This document shows, piece after piece, positions 6,350-13,266 of a stretch of DNA of 18,205 bases. Position 1 is the first letter of the stretch; every line of letters starts with the position of its first letter. This stretch comes from an uncultured Actinomycetes bacterium. Lineage in GTDB: Bacteria > Actinomycetota > Acidimicrobiia > Acidimicrobiales > Ilumatobacteraceae. The notes beneath the pieces were generated by a model. It did no database searches, was not told the origin of the DNA, and saw only the letters and a list, made by a program, of their open reading frames with translations. The translations under genes and the position numbers were made by a program. The stretch spans positions 1 to 18,205 of the forward strand of contig CAIOHI010000287.1 of the NCBI GenBank assembly GCA_903858075.1, in the 5' to 3' direction.

Positions 6350-9300
6350 CTATTTGCCCGCTAACGCCATCCAAATGGCGACTTCATGGCCTTCGAGAGT
6401 CTCCACATGCTGGGGTTCCCCACTTCCTTGTTCCAAGGTGAAATGGGTAGCGAGCACCTCGCCGGCCATCATGTCGACGTGGTTTGATACGGCAGCAATG
6501 AACTCAGCTGGCCCTGAAATAGCGACGGAGATGCGATCGGTGACCACAAAGCCAAGGCTTCGCCGGGTTTGTTGAAGTGCACGGATGAGGTCTCGAGCAG
6601 CACCTTCAGCTTCAAGTTCTGGGGTGAGAGCAACATCGAGTACCACCACACCTGGATGATGCGACAGTGCGGCGCTTGCTGCACCTTCGGCCGCCACCAA
6701 TTTGAGGGAATACTCACCCTCTTCTAACCGGAACCCACCAGCAACCGGTGCTCCATCGACAATCGACCAGTTCCCCGACTTGACGGCATTAATTACTTTT
6801 TGAGTGTCGCCACCGAGACGTGGGCCGAGAGCCTTTGGGGTGACCTGCAACTCGTGCTTCGCCATTGAGCCCACATCGGTACGAAACTCAATGTTGCGCA
6901 CGTTGACTTCGTCTTTCACAATGTCAATAAATGCATCGAGCCCCGACAATTCTGGTGTTGCAATGGTCAACGTAGTAAGCGGAAGACGCACACGGCGCCC
7001 GTTGGCCTTACGAATAGAAAGTGCCGTAGAGCAAACATCGCGTACTTTGTCCATTGCAGCAGTGAGTTCAGGATGTGCAACTAGTTCAGTTTGTGATGGC
7101 CAATCGGTGAGGTGAACACTGCGTTCTCCGGTGAGGCCCCGATAAATCTCTTCCGACACCATGGGCAGTAACGGTGCAGCAACACGGCACAACACGGTCA
7201 GCGCTGTATGCAAAGTGTTAATGGCATCTTGGTCGCCGGCCCAGAACCGATCACGACTGCGGCGGATATACCAATTTGTTAACACGTCGAGATAGGTACG
7301 AATGGTGGCGCACGCCTCAAATAAATCATAAGCATCGAATTGTTGAGTGAGCGCTGCTACAAGATCGTGTGTCTTTGACAAAATGTATTTGTCGAGAACA
7401 TTCGTGCTGTCAATTGACCACTGGCCCTGCTTGCCCTCAGCATTTGCGTACAAGGTGAGGAAATACCAAGAGTTCCACATGGGAAGAAGCACTTGTCGCA
7501 CTGTTTCGCGAATGCCTGCTTCAGTAACCGAGAAGTCTCCGCCACGCAAAATGGGAGATGACAACAAATACCAACGCATCGCATCGGCACCATAGGTATT
7601 GAACACTTCCATTGGGTCTGGGTAGTTGCGCAGACTCTTCGACATTTTCGCGCCGTCGTCGCCCAGTACCACGCCATGACCTACGCAAGTAGAAAATGCA
7701 GGACGGTCGAATAGAGCAGTTGCCAGCACGTGCAAGGTATAAAACCAACCTCTGCTTTGTGCCACGTATTCCACAATGAAGTCGCCGGGATAGTGATTTT
7801 CGAACCATTCTTGGTTTTCAAATGGGTAGTGCACCTGCGCAAAAGGCATTGATCCGCTTTCAAACCAGCAGTCAAGTACTTCAGGAACACGTCGCATGAC
7901 AGATTCACCCGATGGGTCGTCTGGGTTTGGTCGCGTGAGATTGTCGATGAATGGACGATGCAGATCGTTTACTTCCACACCGAAATCGGCTTGTAACTGC
8001 GCAACACTTCCGTATACATCTATTCGTGGGAAAAGTGGATTGTCACTTTTCCAAACCGGTATTGGGGATCCCCAAAAGCGGTTGCGACTAATTGACCAGT
8101 CGCGAGCATTAGCGATCCATTTTCCAAAAGAACCGTGCTTTAAATGCTCGGGTACCCAATGAATGTTTTCATTGAGCTCCACCATACGGTCGCGAAACTT
8201 GGTGACTTCCACAAACCAACTGGATACTGCGCGATACACAAGCGGCTGCGCACAACGCCAGCAATGTGGATACGAGTGGTTATAGCTGTCGTGGCGAATG
8301 ACTCGCCCTTCGTCTTTGAGCTGACGAATAACTAATGGGTTCGCTTCAAAGACATGCGTACCCACCCACGAGGAAATGAGTTCGGTATAGCAACCCTGAT
8401 CGTCCATTGGGCAAATAGTGGCAATACCTGCGGCCGCACACACCAATTGGTCGTCTTCACCAAAGCCAGGGGCAAGATGCACCACTCCGGTTCCATCTTC
8501 GGTGGTGACAAAGTCTGCAACGAGTACTTGGAAGGCATTTTCAGTGTCGGAAAGGAATGGGAACAATGGCGTGTACTTACGACCCGCTAGTTCACTTCCT
8601 TTCACAGTTCCCACTTGTTGCGCAGTGCTGAATTCCTTTTCATACGCAGCGAGGCGCGACTCGGCCAAAATATATTTCACGCCCTCGCCATCTTGCATAA
8701 TTGCGTAATCAATATCGCCACCAACAGCTAAGGCAAGGTTTGATGGCAATGTCCATGGCGTTGTGGTCCAAGCCATAATGCGCTCACCCGACTCCAACAA
8801 GAACCACACCGACAATGCAGGGTCTTGACGATCTTGATACACATCGTCCATGCGCGTTTCGGTATTAGATAAAGGTGTCTCGCAACGCCAACAATATGGC
8901 AGCACACGAAAGCCTTCGTAGATGAGACCCTTTTCCCACAGTGTGTGGAAAGCCCACATGACGCTTTCCATGTATGGCGTATCGAGGGTCTTGTAGTCGT
9001 TATCGAAATCGACCCAGCGTGCTTGGCGAGTAACGTATCGTTCCCACTCACTGGTGTACCGCAACACACTGGTGCGGCACACGTCATTAAATTTGTCGAT
9101 ACCAAAGGCGGCAATTTCTGGGTGCCCAGCAATGCCTATCTCTTTTTCAGCTTCCACTTCTGCAGGAAGCCCATGGCAATCCCAGCCGAATCGGCGTTCG
9201 ACACGCCGACCACGCATGGTTTGGTAACGCGGCACAGCATCTTTAACAAAGCCAGTGAGCAAGTGGCCGTAATGCGGCAAACCATTTGCAAAAGGAGGAC

Positions 9301-9451
9301 CGTCGTAAAAAACGAATTCGTTGTTTCCATTTTCTCCGGCACTGCGTAATTGCACCGAGGCCTCAAAGGTTTGATCGGCAGCCCAGAAGGCGGAAACAGC
9401 TTCTTCTATTGCCGGAAATTTAGGTTGAGACTGAACATCGGGGTATGCCAC
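6350..9451 (-). CDS. ileS: Isoleucyl-tRNA synthetase (long, eukaryote-like type)
   Basis: IleS is the cytosolic class I synthetase that charges tRNA-Ile and edits mischarged valine. The 1,033-residue length fits the type II (eukaryote/archaea-like) group also found in mycobacteria. GPPFANGLPHYGH ends at H63 and is the HIGH motif in its HYGH form. The CP1 editing domain includes TTPWTLPSNLALAV and HLAPGFGEDD. KMSKS is intact at residues 602-606 in GAKMSKSLRNYPDP. The anticodon-binding region follows, with a C-terminal extension ending at a TAG five bases before the palindrome. The start is GTG 9451, with AGGG nine bases upstream. Type II enzymes are generally tolerant of mupirocin (family knowledge). 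No T-box leader fits in the 60-base gap to yggT. DivIVA, which often lies between yggT and ileS in actinobacteria, is absent here. Confidence 0.98.
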   Translation of the reverse strand: MAYPDVQSQPKFPAIEEAVSAFWAADQTFEASVQLRSAGENGNNEFVFYDGPPFANGLPHYGHLLTGFVKDAVPRYQTMRGRRVERRFGWDCHGLPAEVEAEKEIGIAGHPEIAAFGIDKFNDVCRTSVLRYTSEWERYVTRQARWVDFDNDYKTLDTPYMESVMWAFHTLWEKGLIYEGFRVLPYCWRCETPLSNTETRMDDVYQDRQDPALSVWFLLESGERIMAWTTTPWTLPSNLALAVGGDIDYAIMQDGEGVKYILAESRLAAYEKEFSTAQQVGTVKGSELAGRKYTPLFPFLSDTENAFQVLVADFVTTEDGTGVVHLAPGFGEDDQLVCAAAGIATICPMDDQGCYTELISSWVGTHVFEANPLVIRQLKDEGRVIRHDSYNHSYPHCWRCAQPLVYRAVSSWFVEVTKFRDRMVELNENIHWVPEHLKHGSFGKWIANARDWSISRNRFWGSPIPVWKSDNPLFPRIDVYGSVAQLQADFGVEVNDLHRPFIDNLTRPNPDDPSGESVMRRVPEVLDCWFESGSMPFAQVHYPFENQEWFENHYPGDFIVEYVAQSRGWFYTLHVLATALFDRPAFSTCVGHGVVLGDDGAKMSKSLRNYPDPMEVFNTYGADAMRWYLLSSPILRGGDFSVTEAGIRETVRQVLLPMWNSWYFLTLYANAEGKQGQWSIDSTNVLDKYILSKTHDLVAALTQQFDAYDLFEACATIRTYLDVLTNWYIRRSRDRFWAGDQDAINTLHTALTVLCRVAAPLLPMVSEEIYRGLTGERSVHLTDWPSQTELVAHPELTAAMDKVRDVCSTALSIRKANGRRVRLPLTTLTIATPELSGLDAFIDIVKDEVNVRNIEFRTDVGSMAKHELQVTPKALGPRLGGDTQKVINAVKSGNWSIVDGAPVAGGFRLEEGEYSLKLVAAEGAASAALSHHPGVVVLDVALTPELEAEGAARDLIRALQQTRRSLGFVVTDRISVAISGPAEFIAAVSNHVDMMAGEVLATHFTLEQGSGEPQHVETLEGHEVAIWMALAGK

Positions 9452-9511
9452 GGCAACGAACCCTACTCAGATAAGTGACACATGTACAGCACGCTGAGCG
9501 CAGTTTCGTTT

Positions 9512-9763
9512 TTAGCAGCCCAAGATGAGGCGGCCGACCACTATTTGCAAAAACATGATGACCACGATGGGAGAGAGATCGAATTGCCCCATCGGAGGAA
9601 TGATTCGCCGTGCACGCCCCATGAGGGGTTCAGTTGCGCGAAAGAGCCACTGATTGATAGTGAAGACGATTCCACCTGGACGTAGTGGGAACCACGACAA
9701 AACAATGCGGAAAAAAATGATGAGAACATAAAAGTTCAGTATCTGACACAAAAGTTGACGCAT
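9512..9763 (-). CDS. YggT family integral membrane protein
   Basis: The protein is a small membrane protein of 83 residues with two hydrophobic helices (about residues 5-25 and 63-82) joined by a basic loop. The family signature is visible in FRIVLSWFP early on, and TEPLMGRARRIIPPMGQFDLS just before the second helix. YggT proteins have been linked to envelope or division functions in several bacteria, but no biochemical activity is established. The ATG lies three bases after the sepF stop, so the two are almost certainly co-transcribed. The sepF-yggT pairing is standard in actinobacteria and firmicutes. Confidence 0.92.
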   Translation of the reverse strand: MRQLLCQILNFYVLIIFFRIVLSWFPLRPGGIVFTINQWLFRATEPLMGRARRIIPPMGQFDLSPIVVIMFLQIVVGRLILGC

Positions 9764-9766
9764 AAA

Positions 9767-10306
9767 TTATTCGAACTGTGAACGTGATGTTGGCGGCTTC
9801 AATAAAAACACATCGGTAGCGACGCGCTCCATTGAACCGTTCATTGCGTAGCAGAGACCGCTTCCGAAGTCGATGAGTCGACGCACAACTTCTTTATCGC
9901 AACTTTCAAGATTCATAATGACTGGCTGTCCTTCTTTGAACCTGTCAGCAATTTCTTTTGCTTGCTCAAAACGTAATGGCCTGACAGTTGCAGGCTCAGC
10001 TCCGCTGACCGCTAAAGGTCGAACAGTTGTGCTTTGTCGTGGTGAACCAACGGGACGCAATTGCAAACCAGAGTCGTCAACATTGCGGCGATAGCCACCA
10101 GTGTCTTGCGGAATTGCTCCGCTGTGATCTTCGTATTCTGGTTCCATACGTTGACGAGGCACGCGACCAGAAGGGTCGGCGGCATAACCTGCACGCGGAT
10201 TTCGCTGAGGACGATCCATTTCCATTGACTGGTCATAGTCGTCATAATTTTCATCGGCCCCTAGACCGAGATAATCCATAGCGCGTCGCCACATTGACAT
10301 GCTCAT
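9767..10306 (-). CDS. sepF: Cell division protein SepF
   Basis: SepF is a membrane-tethered FtsZ-binding protein that anchors the Z-ring; in actinobacteria it takes the role FtsA plays elsewhere. The protein begins with an amphipathic helix (WRRAMDYLGLG) that should bind the membrane. An acidic, Pro/Arg-rich disordered linker follows (about 20-95), then the conserved SepF domain: ATVRPLRFEQAKEIADRF, GQPVIMNLE, VVRRLIDFGSGL with the dimer-interface glycines, and ERVATDVFLLKP. The 179-residue length is typical. Three in-frame ATGs (10306, 10300, 10294) precede the helix; the last gives MWRRAMDYLG, closest to homologues, and GAG lies seven bases before it. The gene is 22 bases downstream of yggS. 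Together with ftsZ it supplies the Z-ring pair of this cluster. Confidence 0.95.
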   Translation of the reverse strand: MSMSMWRRAMDYLGLGADENYDDYDQSMEMDRPQRNPRAGYAADPSGRVPRQRMEPEYEDHSGAIPQDTGGYRRNVDDSGLQLRPVGSPRQSTTVRPLAVSGAEPATVRPLRFEQAKEIADRFKEGQPVIMNLESCDKEVVRRLIDFGSGLCYAMNGSMERVATDVFLLKPPTSRSQFE

Positions 10307-10308
10307 AG

Positions 10309-10314
10309 GTTATA
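10309..10314 (-). promoter_or_regulatory. possible -10 element upstream of sepF
   Basis: TATAAC on the minus strand lies in the 22-base gap between yggS and sepF, three bases before the first sepF ATG and eight before the second. If used, it would give a leaderless or nearly leaderless sepF transcript. No convincing -35 is visible, and read-through from upstream is the simpler view. Confidence 0.2.
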
Positions 10315-10328
10315 CGACATGGAGTTCT

Positions 10329-11021
10329 CTATTGGGGACGTTCGCCGAATATTGCGGAACCGACACGAATCATGGTTGCACCCTCTTCGAGGGCAATGCG
10401 GTAGTCATGAGACATCCCCGCAGAACACTCTAAAAGACCCATCTCATTACACATTTTGCGTGTCTCACGAAAGGTCTGTCGCGTCTCTGCGAGGTCACCG
10501 TTTGTTGGCCCCATTGCCATGAGCCCACCGACATGCAGTTGAGATAAACGGGCAAGTTCAACGAGTTTCGCTACATCACGTGGATGGCAACCCGATTTTT
10601 GTGCTTCGGCGGCAATATTGACCTGTAGGAGAACCGAGGGAACAGCTCCACCGTGAGCCGCATACAACTTCGCCAGCCCCAAAATGACCGATTCCCTATC
10701 GATGGTCTGCCAAGTATGTACTTTTCCATACAACTGAGCCAGCTTGTTTGACTGCAAATGCCCAATGAAATGGAGCAGCAAACGCTTACCAGAATCGGCA
10801 GCCAGTGCTTTCGCTAAAGCTTCTTGGGCGTAGTTCTCACCCACCGCGTCGCATCCGGCGTCTCTTGCCCACTCCCAGGCTTCAAGCCCGAAGTTTTTGG
10901 TTACTGCAACAAGTTGCACCGATTGAGCGGCGTCGCCACAGATCTCTGCGATATGCGACCGAACAACACCTACGTTGTGGATGACTTGTTCTTGAGAAAA
11001 AGATGGAGTCGTGCTTGACAA
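10329..11021 (-). CDS. YggS/PLPBP family pyridoxal phosphate homeostasis protein
   Basis: This is a cytosolic PLP-binding protein of alanine-racemase-like TIM barrel fold, involved in vitamin B6 and amino-acid homeostasis rather than catalysis. The 230-residue length is usual. LVAVTKNFG contains K42, the expected PLP Schiff-base lysine; GENYAQEA, HFIGHLQSNK and the C-terminal MSHDYRIALEEGATMIRVG with SAIFGERP are the family blocks that hold the cofactor phosphate. The start is TTG 11021, because a TAG lies two codons upstream in frame and no ATG or GTG follows soon. GAAG about 8 bases upstream may serve as a ribosome site. It lies 14 bases after ftsZ and before sepF. In many actinobacteria a YfiH (multicopper-oxidase-like) gene separates ftsZ from yggS; it is missing here. 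Confidence 0.95.
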   Translation of the reverse strand: MSSTTPSFSQEQVIHNVGVVRSHIAEICGDAAQSVQLVAVTKNFGLEAWEWARDAGCDAVGENYAQEALAKALAADSGKRLLLHFIGHLQSNKLAQLYGKVHTWQTIDRESVILGLAKLYAAHGGAVPSVLLQVNIAAEAQKSGCHPRDVAKLVELARLSQLHVGGLMAMGPTNGDLAETRQTFRETRKMCNEMGLLECSAGMSHDYRIALEEGATMIRVGSAIFGERPQ

Positions 11022-11035
11022 GAGCTACTTCAAAT

Positions 11036-12127
11036 TTATTTCAAGAATGAAGGCACGTCGAACTCGTCGTCATCTCCACTTGTATCGAGTGGGTCTGAAG
11101 CAAACACACTGCGCGGAGATGAACTTGTACCAGGACGAGAGTCGACAGCACGCAATGGAGCACGCTTGTCGTTTCCATCCCAACGCTCGAACCCAGCAGC
11201 GATAACGGTGACTCGCACCTCGTCGCCTAGTTCATCGTCGATGACGGTACCAAAGATGATGTTTGCATCGGGATGAGCAACGGCATGTACTACTTCGGCT
11301 GCAGCATTCATTTCGAACAGACCCATGCTTGATGGCCCAGCGATGTTGAGCAGAATTCCACGCGCACCATCAATTTGAGCTTCAAGCAGCGGGCTGGTAA
11401 TTGCAGCCTTTGCAGCGGTAACTGCGCGGTTATCGCCACTTGCATGACCAATGCCCAATAACGCAGTTCCTGCATTTGCCAGAATCATTTTGACGTCAGC
11501 AAAGTCGGTGTTAATGAGGCCAGGCGTTGTGATGAGGCTTGTAATACCAGCTACACCATTGAGCAATATGTCGTCTGCCATTTTGAACGCATTGATTGCC
11601 GACGTTTTGTCGTTGGCAACACTTAAGAGTCGATCGTTTGGAATAACGATGAGCGTGTCTACTTTTTCTTTGAGTTTTGCAATGCCGTTCTCTGCTTGCG
11701 TAGAACGACGGCGACCCTCAAAGCCGAATGGACGTGTGACAACACCAATGGTGAGTGCGCCAATTGACCGTGCAATTTCAGCAATGACTGGAGCCGCACC
11801 GGTACCGGTACCGCCACCTTCGCCCGCAGTGATAAAGACCATGTCGGCACCAGCCAACATTTCTTCAATTTCAGCTCGATGAGACTCTGCAGCTGCATGC
11901 CCTACTTCTGGGTCGCTGCCTGCGCCGAGCCCACGTGTGAGGTCGCGACCAATGTCGAGTTTGACATCGGCATCAGACATTAAGAGTGCTTGCGCATCGG
12001 TGTTGACCGCGACAAACTCAACGCCTTTAAGGCCAGCATCGATCATGCGGTTGACGGCATTGACGCCGCCGCCGCCGACTCCAACCACTTTCATGACTGC
12101 TAAATAATTTTGGGGTGCTCCGGCCAT
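11036..12127 (-). CDS. ftsZ: Cell division GTPase FtsZ
   Basis: FtsZ is the tubulin-like GTPase that polymerises into the Z-ring. The 363-residue protein has the nucleotide-binding GVGGGGVNAVNRM near 16-28, the tubulin signature GGGTGTG at 104-110 followed by AAPVIAEIAR, and the catalytic T7 loop NTDFADV with N206, D208 and D211. A variable linker of about 35 residues leads to the C-terminal peptide DEFDVPSFLK, the docking site for SepF and other partners. The start is fixed by GGAGGT eight bases upstream of the ATG at 12127; a nearer ATG at 12134 is out of frame. The gene follows ftsQ after a 79-base gap, the longest in the cluster, which probably holds a dedicated promoter. Nothing is missing from the active site. 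Confidence 0.99.
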   Translation of the reverse strand: MAGAPQNYLAVMKVVGVGGGGVNAVNRMIDAGLKGVEFVAVNTDAQALLMSDADVKLDIGRDLTRGLGAGSDPEVGHAAAESHRAEIEEMLAGADMVFITAGEGGGTGTGAAPVIAEIARSIGALTIGVVTRPFGFEGRRRSTQAENGIAKLKEKVDTLIVIPNDRLLSVANDKTSAINAFKMADDILLNGVAGITSLITTPGLINTDFADVKMILANAGTALLGIGHASGDNRAVTAAKAAITSPLLEAQIDGARGILLNIAGPSSMGLFEMNAAAEVVHAVAHPDANIIFGTVIDDELGDEVRVTVIAAGFERWDGNDKRAPLRAVDSRPGTSSSPRSVFASDPLDTSGDDDEFDVPSFLK

Positions 12128-12135
12128 GGGCCATG

Positions 12136-12141
12136 ACCTCC
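12136..12141 (-). promoter_or_regulatory. ftsZ ribosome binding site
   Basis: GGAGGT is the strongest Shine-Dalgarno sequence seen in the window. Its eight-base spacing selects the ATG at 12127. Most neighbouring genes have weak sites or rely on overlap with the previous gene, so FtsZ appears to be translated at a higher rate (inference). Confidence 0.8.
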
Positions 12142-12161
12142 GAGAGATAGGAAATGTTGTC

Positions 12162-12206
12162 TTTATGTTTCCACGTGGAGAGCCTCAACTGTGGGATTTC
12201 CACTTA
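12162..12206 (-). promoter_or_regulatory. probable ftsZ promoter/operator region
   Basis: The ftsQ-ftsZ gap contains a perfect 10-base palindrome TCCACGTGGA (12170-12179) and a second near-palindrome with GTGG and CCAC arms (12191-12203), just after tandem ftsQ stop codons TAATAA. TTGAGG (12188-12183) and CATAAA (12167-12162) could be -35 and -10 elements, but their 15-base spacing is short. ftsZ-proximal promoters in this gap are common in actinobacteria. Confidence 0.35.
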
Positions 12207-13259
12207 TTATTTTTGGGCGAAGATGGGGTCACCACTTGAGAGATCGATACTGCGGAGGTTTTGAGGATCCTGCCGACGCAAAACCAGCACTAAAGACACA
12301 AGTTTTGCTCGTAAATCACTTGGCTGGCCAAAAATAACCACTGTTCCCGTGCGCAGGGTCATGAGCAGTTCGGTGTTATTGGCAACGCCTACATTCAAGA
12401 CTGTCTTTTGGATTTCGGTAGGTAAAGACGCAGAGAGTTGTGCAGCTGCCGTGTAGACCTCGTTGGCCCGAGCTCCAGCGAGGAGGGCATCGCCGACCCC
12501 AGTGATTTGCATGAATTGAGTAGGTTGCCCTGTTTGCACAGAGATGACATACCCCTCTACATCTAAAACACGTGCCTGGTTGTCACTCCCAAGGAACCAG
12601 GCGACCGGTTGCCTCTCGTCAATGTCGATGACTGCCGTCGATGGAAAGTGTTTACTGACGCTTGCATCACGCACCCACGGGTCTGCCCTGAGCGTTAACT
12701 CTGCAGCATGCAGGTCACCAAAGATGATGGACTTACCTTTCACTTGCGATGTGGCTTTTGCCAGTACTTCTGGCGAAACGTATTTCGCTCCTTGCACAGT
12801 GACTGTGCGCACCCCGAATAAGGGAGAGTTCAAAATGGGCACCGCAATGACCACAACAAGAATTGGCACAAGCACATAGAGCACAACCCGTAAACGACGC
12901 TTGCCCTCTTCTCGACGCACTTCAATGCGCCGCAAGCGAAACCGACGGTGGGGCTGACCGTCATCACTTCGCTCTAGTGGCTGCGTGAATTCTGAGTCTT
13001 CAATAACTAGCGGTGGACGCCGGGCATGAGTGAGATCGTCATCAGAGACGATGTCGTATCCGCCAAGGACATGGCCTTCAAAATACTCTGGGCCATCTTC
13101 GTCGACAATTGAAATACCCTCAAAAGCCTCTGTGAGTTCCTCAAGTACCTCGAATGGAACATCGTCGATTGAACGCACAACCGGTGTTTCACCCGTGACA
13201 TGAGCCGCCTGATCTGACCGCAACTCTTGAGTTTCATCATCATGTGAGGGAGTCGTCAT
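12207..13259 (-). CDS. ftsQ: Cell division protein FtsQ (DivIB)
   Basis: FtsQ is a bitopic divisome scaffold protein. The 350-residue protein has a cytoplasmic N-terminal region of about 120 residues, acidic then turning basic (RRFRLRRIEVRREEGKRR near 105-122). One transmembrane helix lies at about 124-145 (VVLYVLVPILVVVIAVPIL). The extracytoplasmic POTRA domain follows (FGVRTVTVQGAKYVSPEVLA and on), and then the FtsQ beta domain with VDIDERQPVAW-like DIDERQPVAWFLG. The cytoplasmic tail is longer than in E. coli. The ATG at 13259 lies seven bases after the murC-murB stop. The gene ends in tandem stops TAATAA. Its place between the mur genes and ftsZ is canonical for the dcw cluster. Confidence 0.94.
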   Translation of the reverse strand: MTTPSHDDETQELRSDQAAHVTGETPVVRSIDDVPFEVLEELTEAFEGISIVDEDGPEYFEGHVLGGYDIVSDDDLTHARRPPLVIEDSEFTQPLERSDDGQPHRRFRLRRIEVRREEGKRRLRVVLYVLVPILVVVIAVPILNSPLFGVRTVTVQGAKYVSPEVLAKATSQVKGKSIIFGDLHAAELTLRADPWVRDASVSKHFPSTAVIDIDERQPVAWFLGSDNQARVLDVEGYVISVQTGQPTQFMQITGVGDALLAGARANEVYTAAAQLSASLPTEIQKTVLNVGVANNTELLMTLRTGTVVIFGQPSDLRAKLVSLVLVLRRQDPQNLRSIDLSSGDPIFAQK

Positions 13260-13266
13260 AAAAAGG

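Noticed and set aside
8945..9349. Plus- and minus-strand open frames of about 134 codons over the ileS 5' half
   Set aside because: The ileS frame with HYGH and editing motifs accounts for this DNA; the other frames have no domain likeness and no ribosome sites.
9452..9511. Possible T-box riboswitch leader for ileS
   Set aside because: The gap is only 60 bases and I see no AGGGTGG-type T-box or specifier hairpin; a T-box would need to lie inside yggT.
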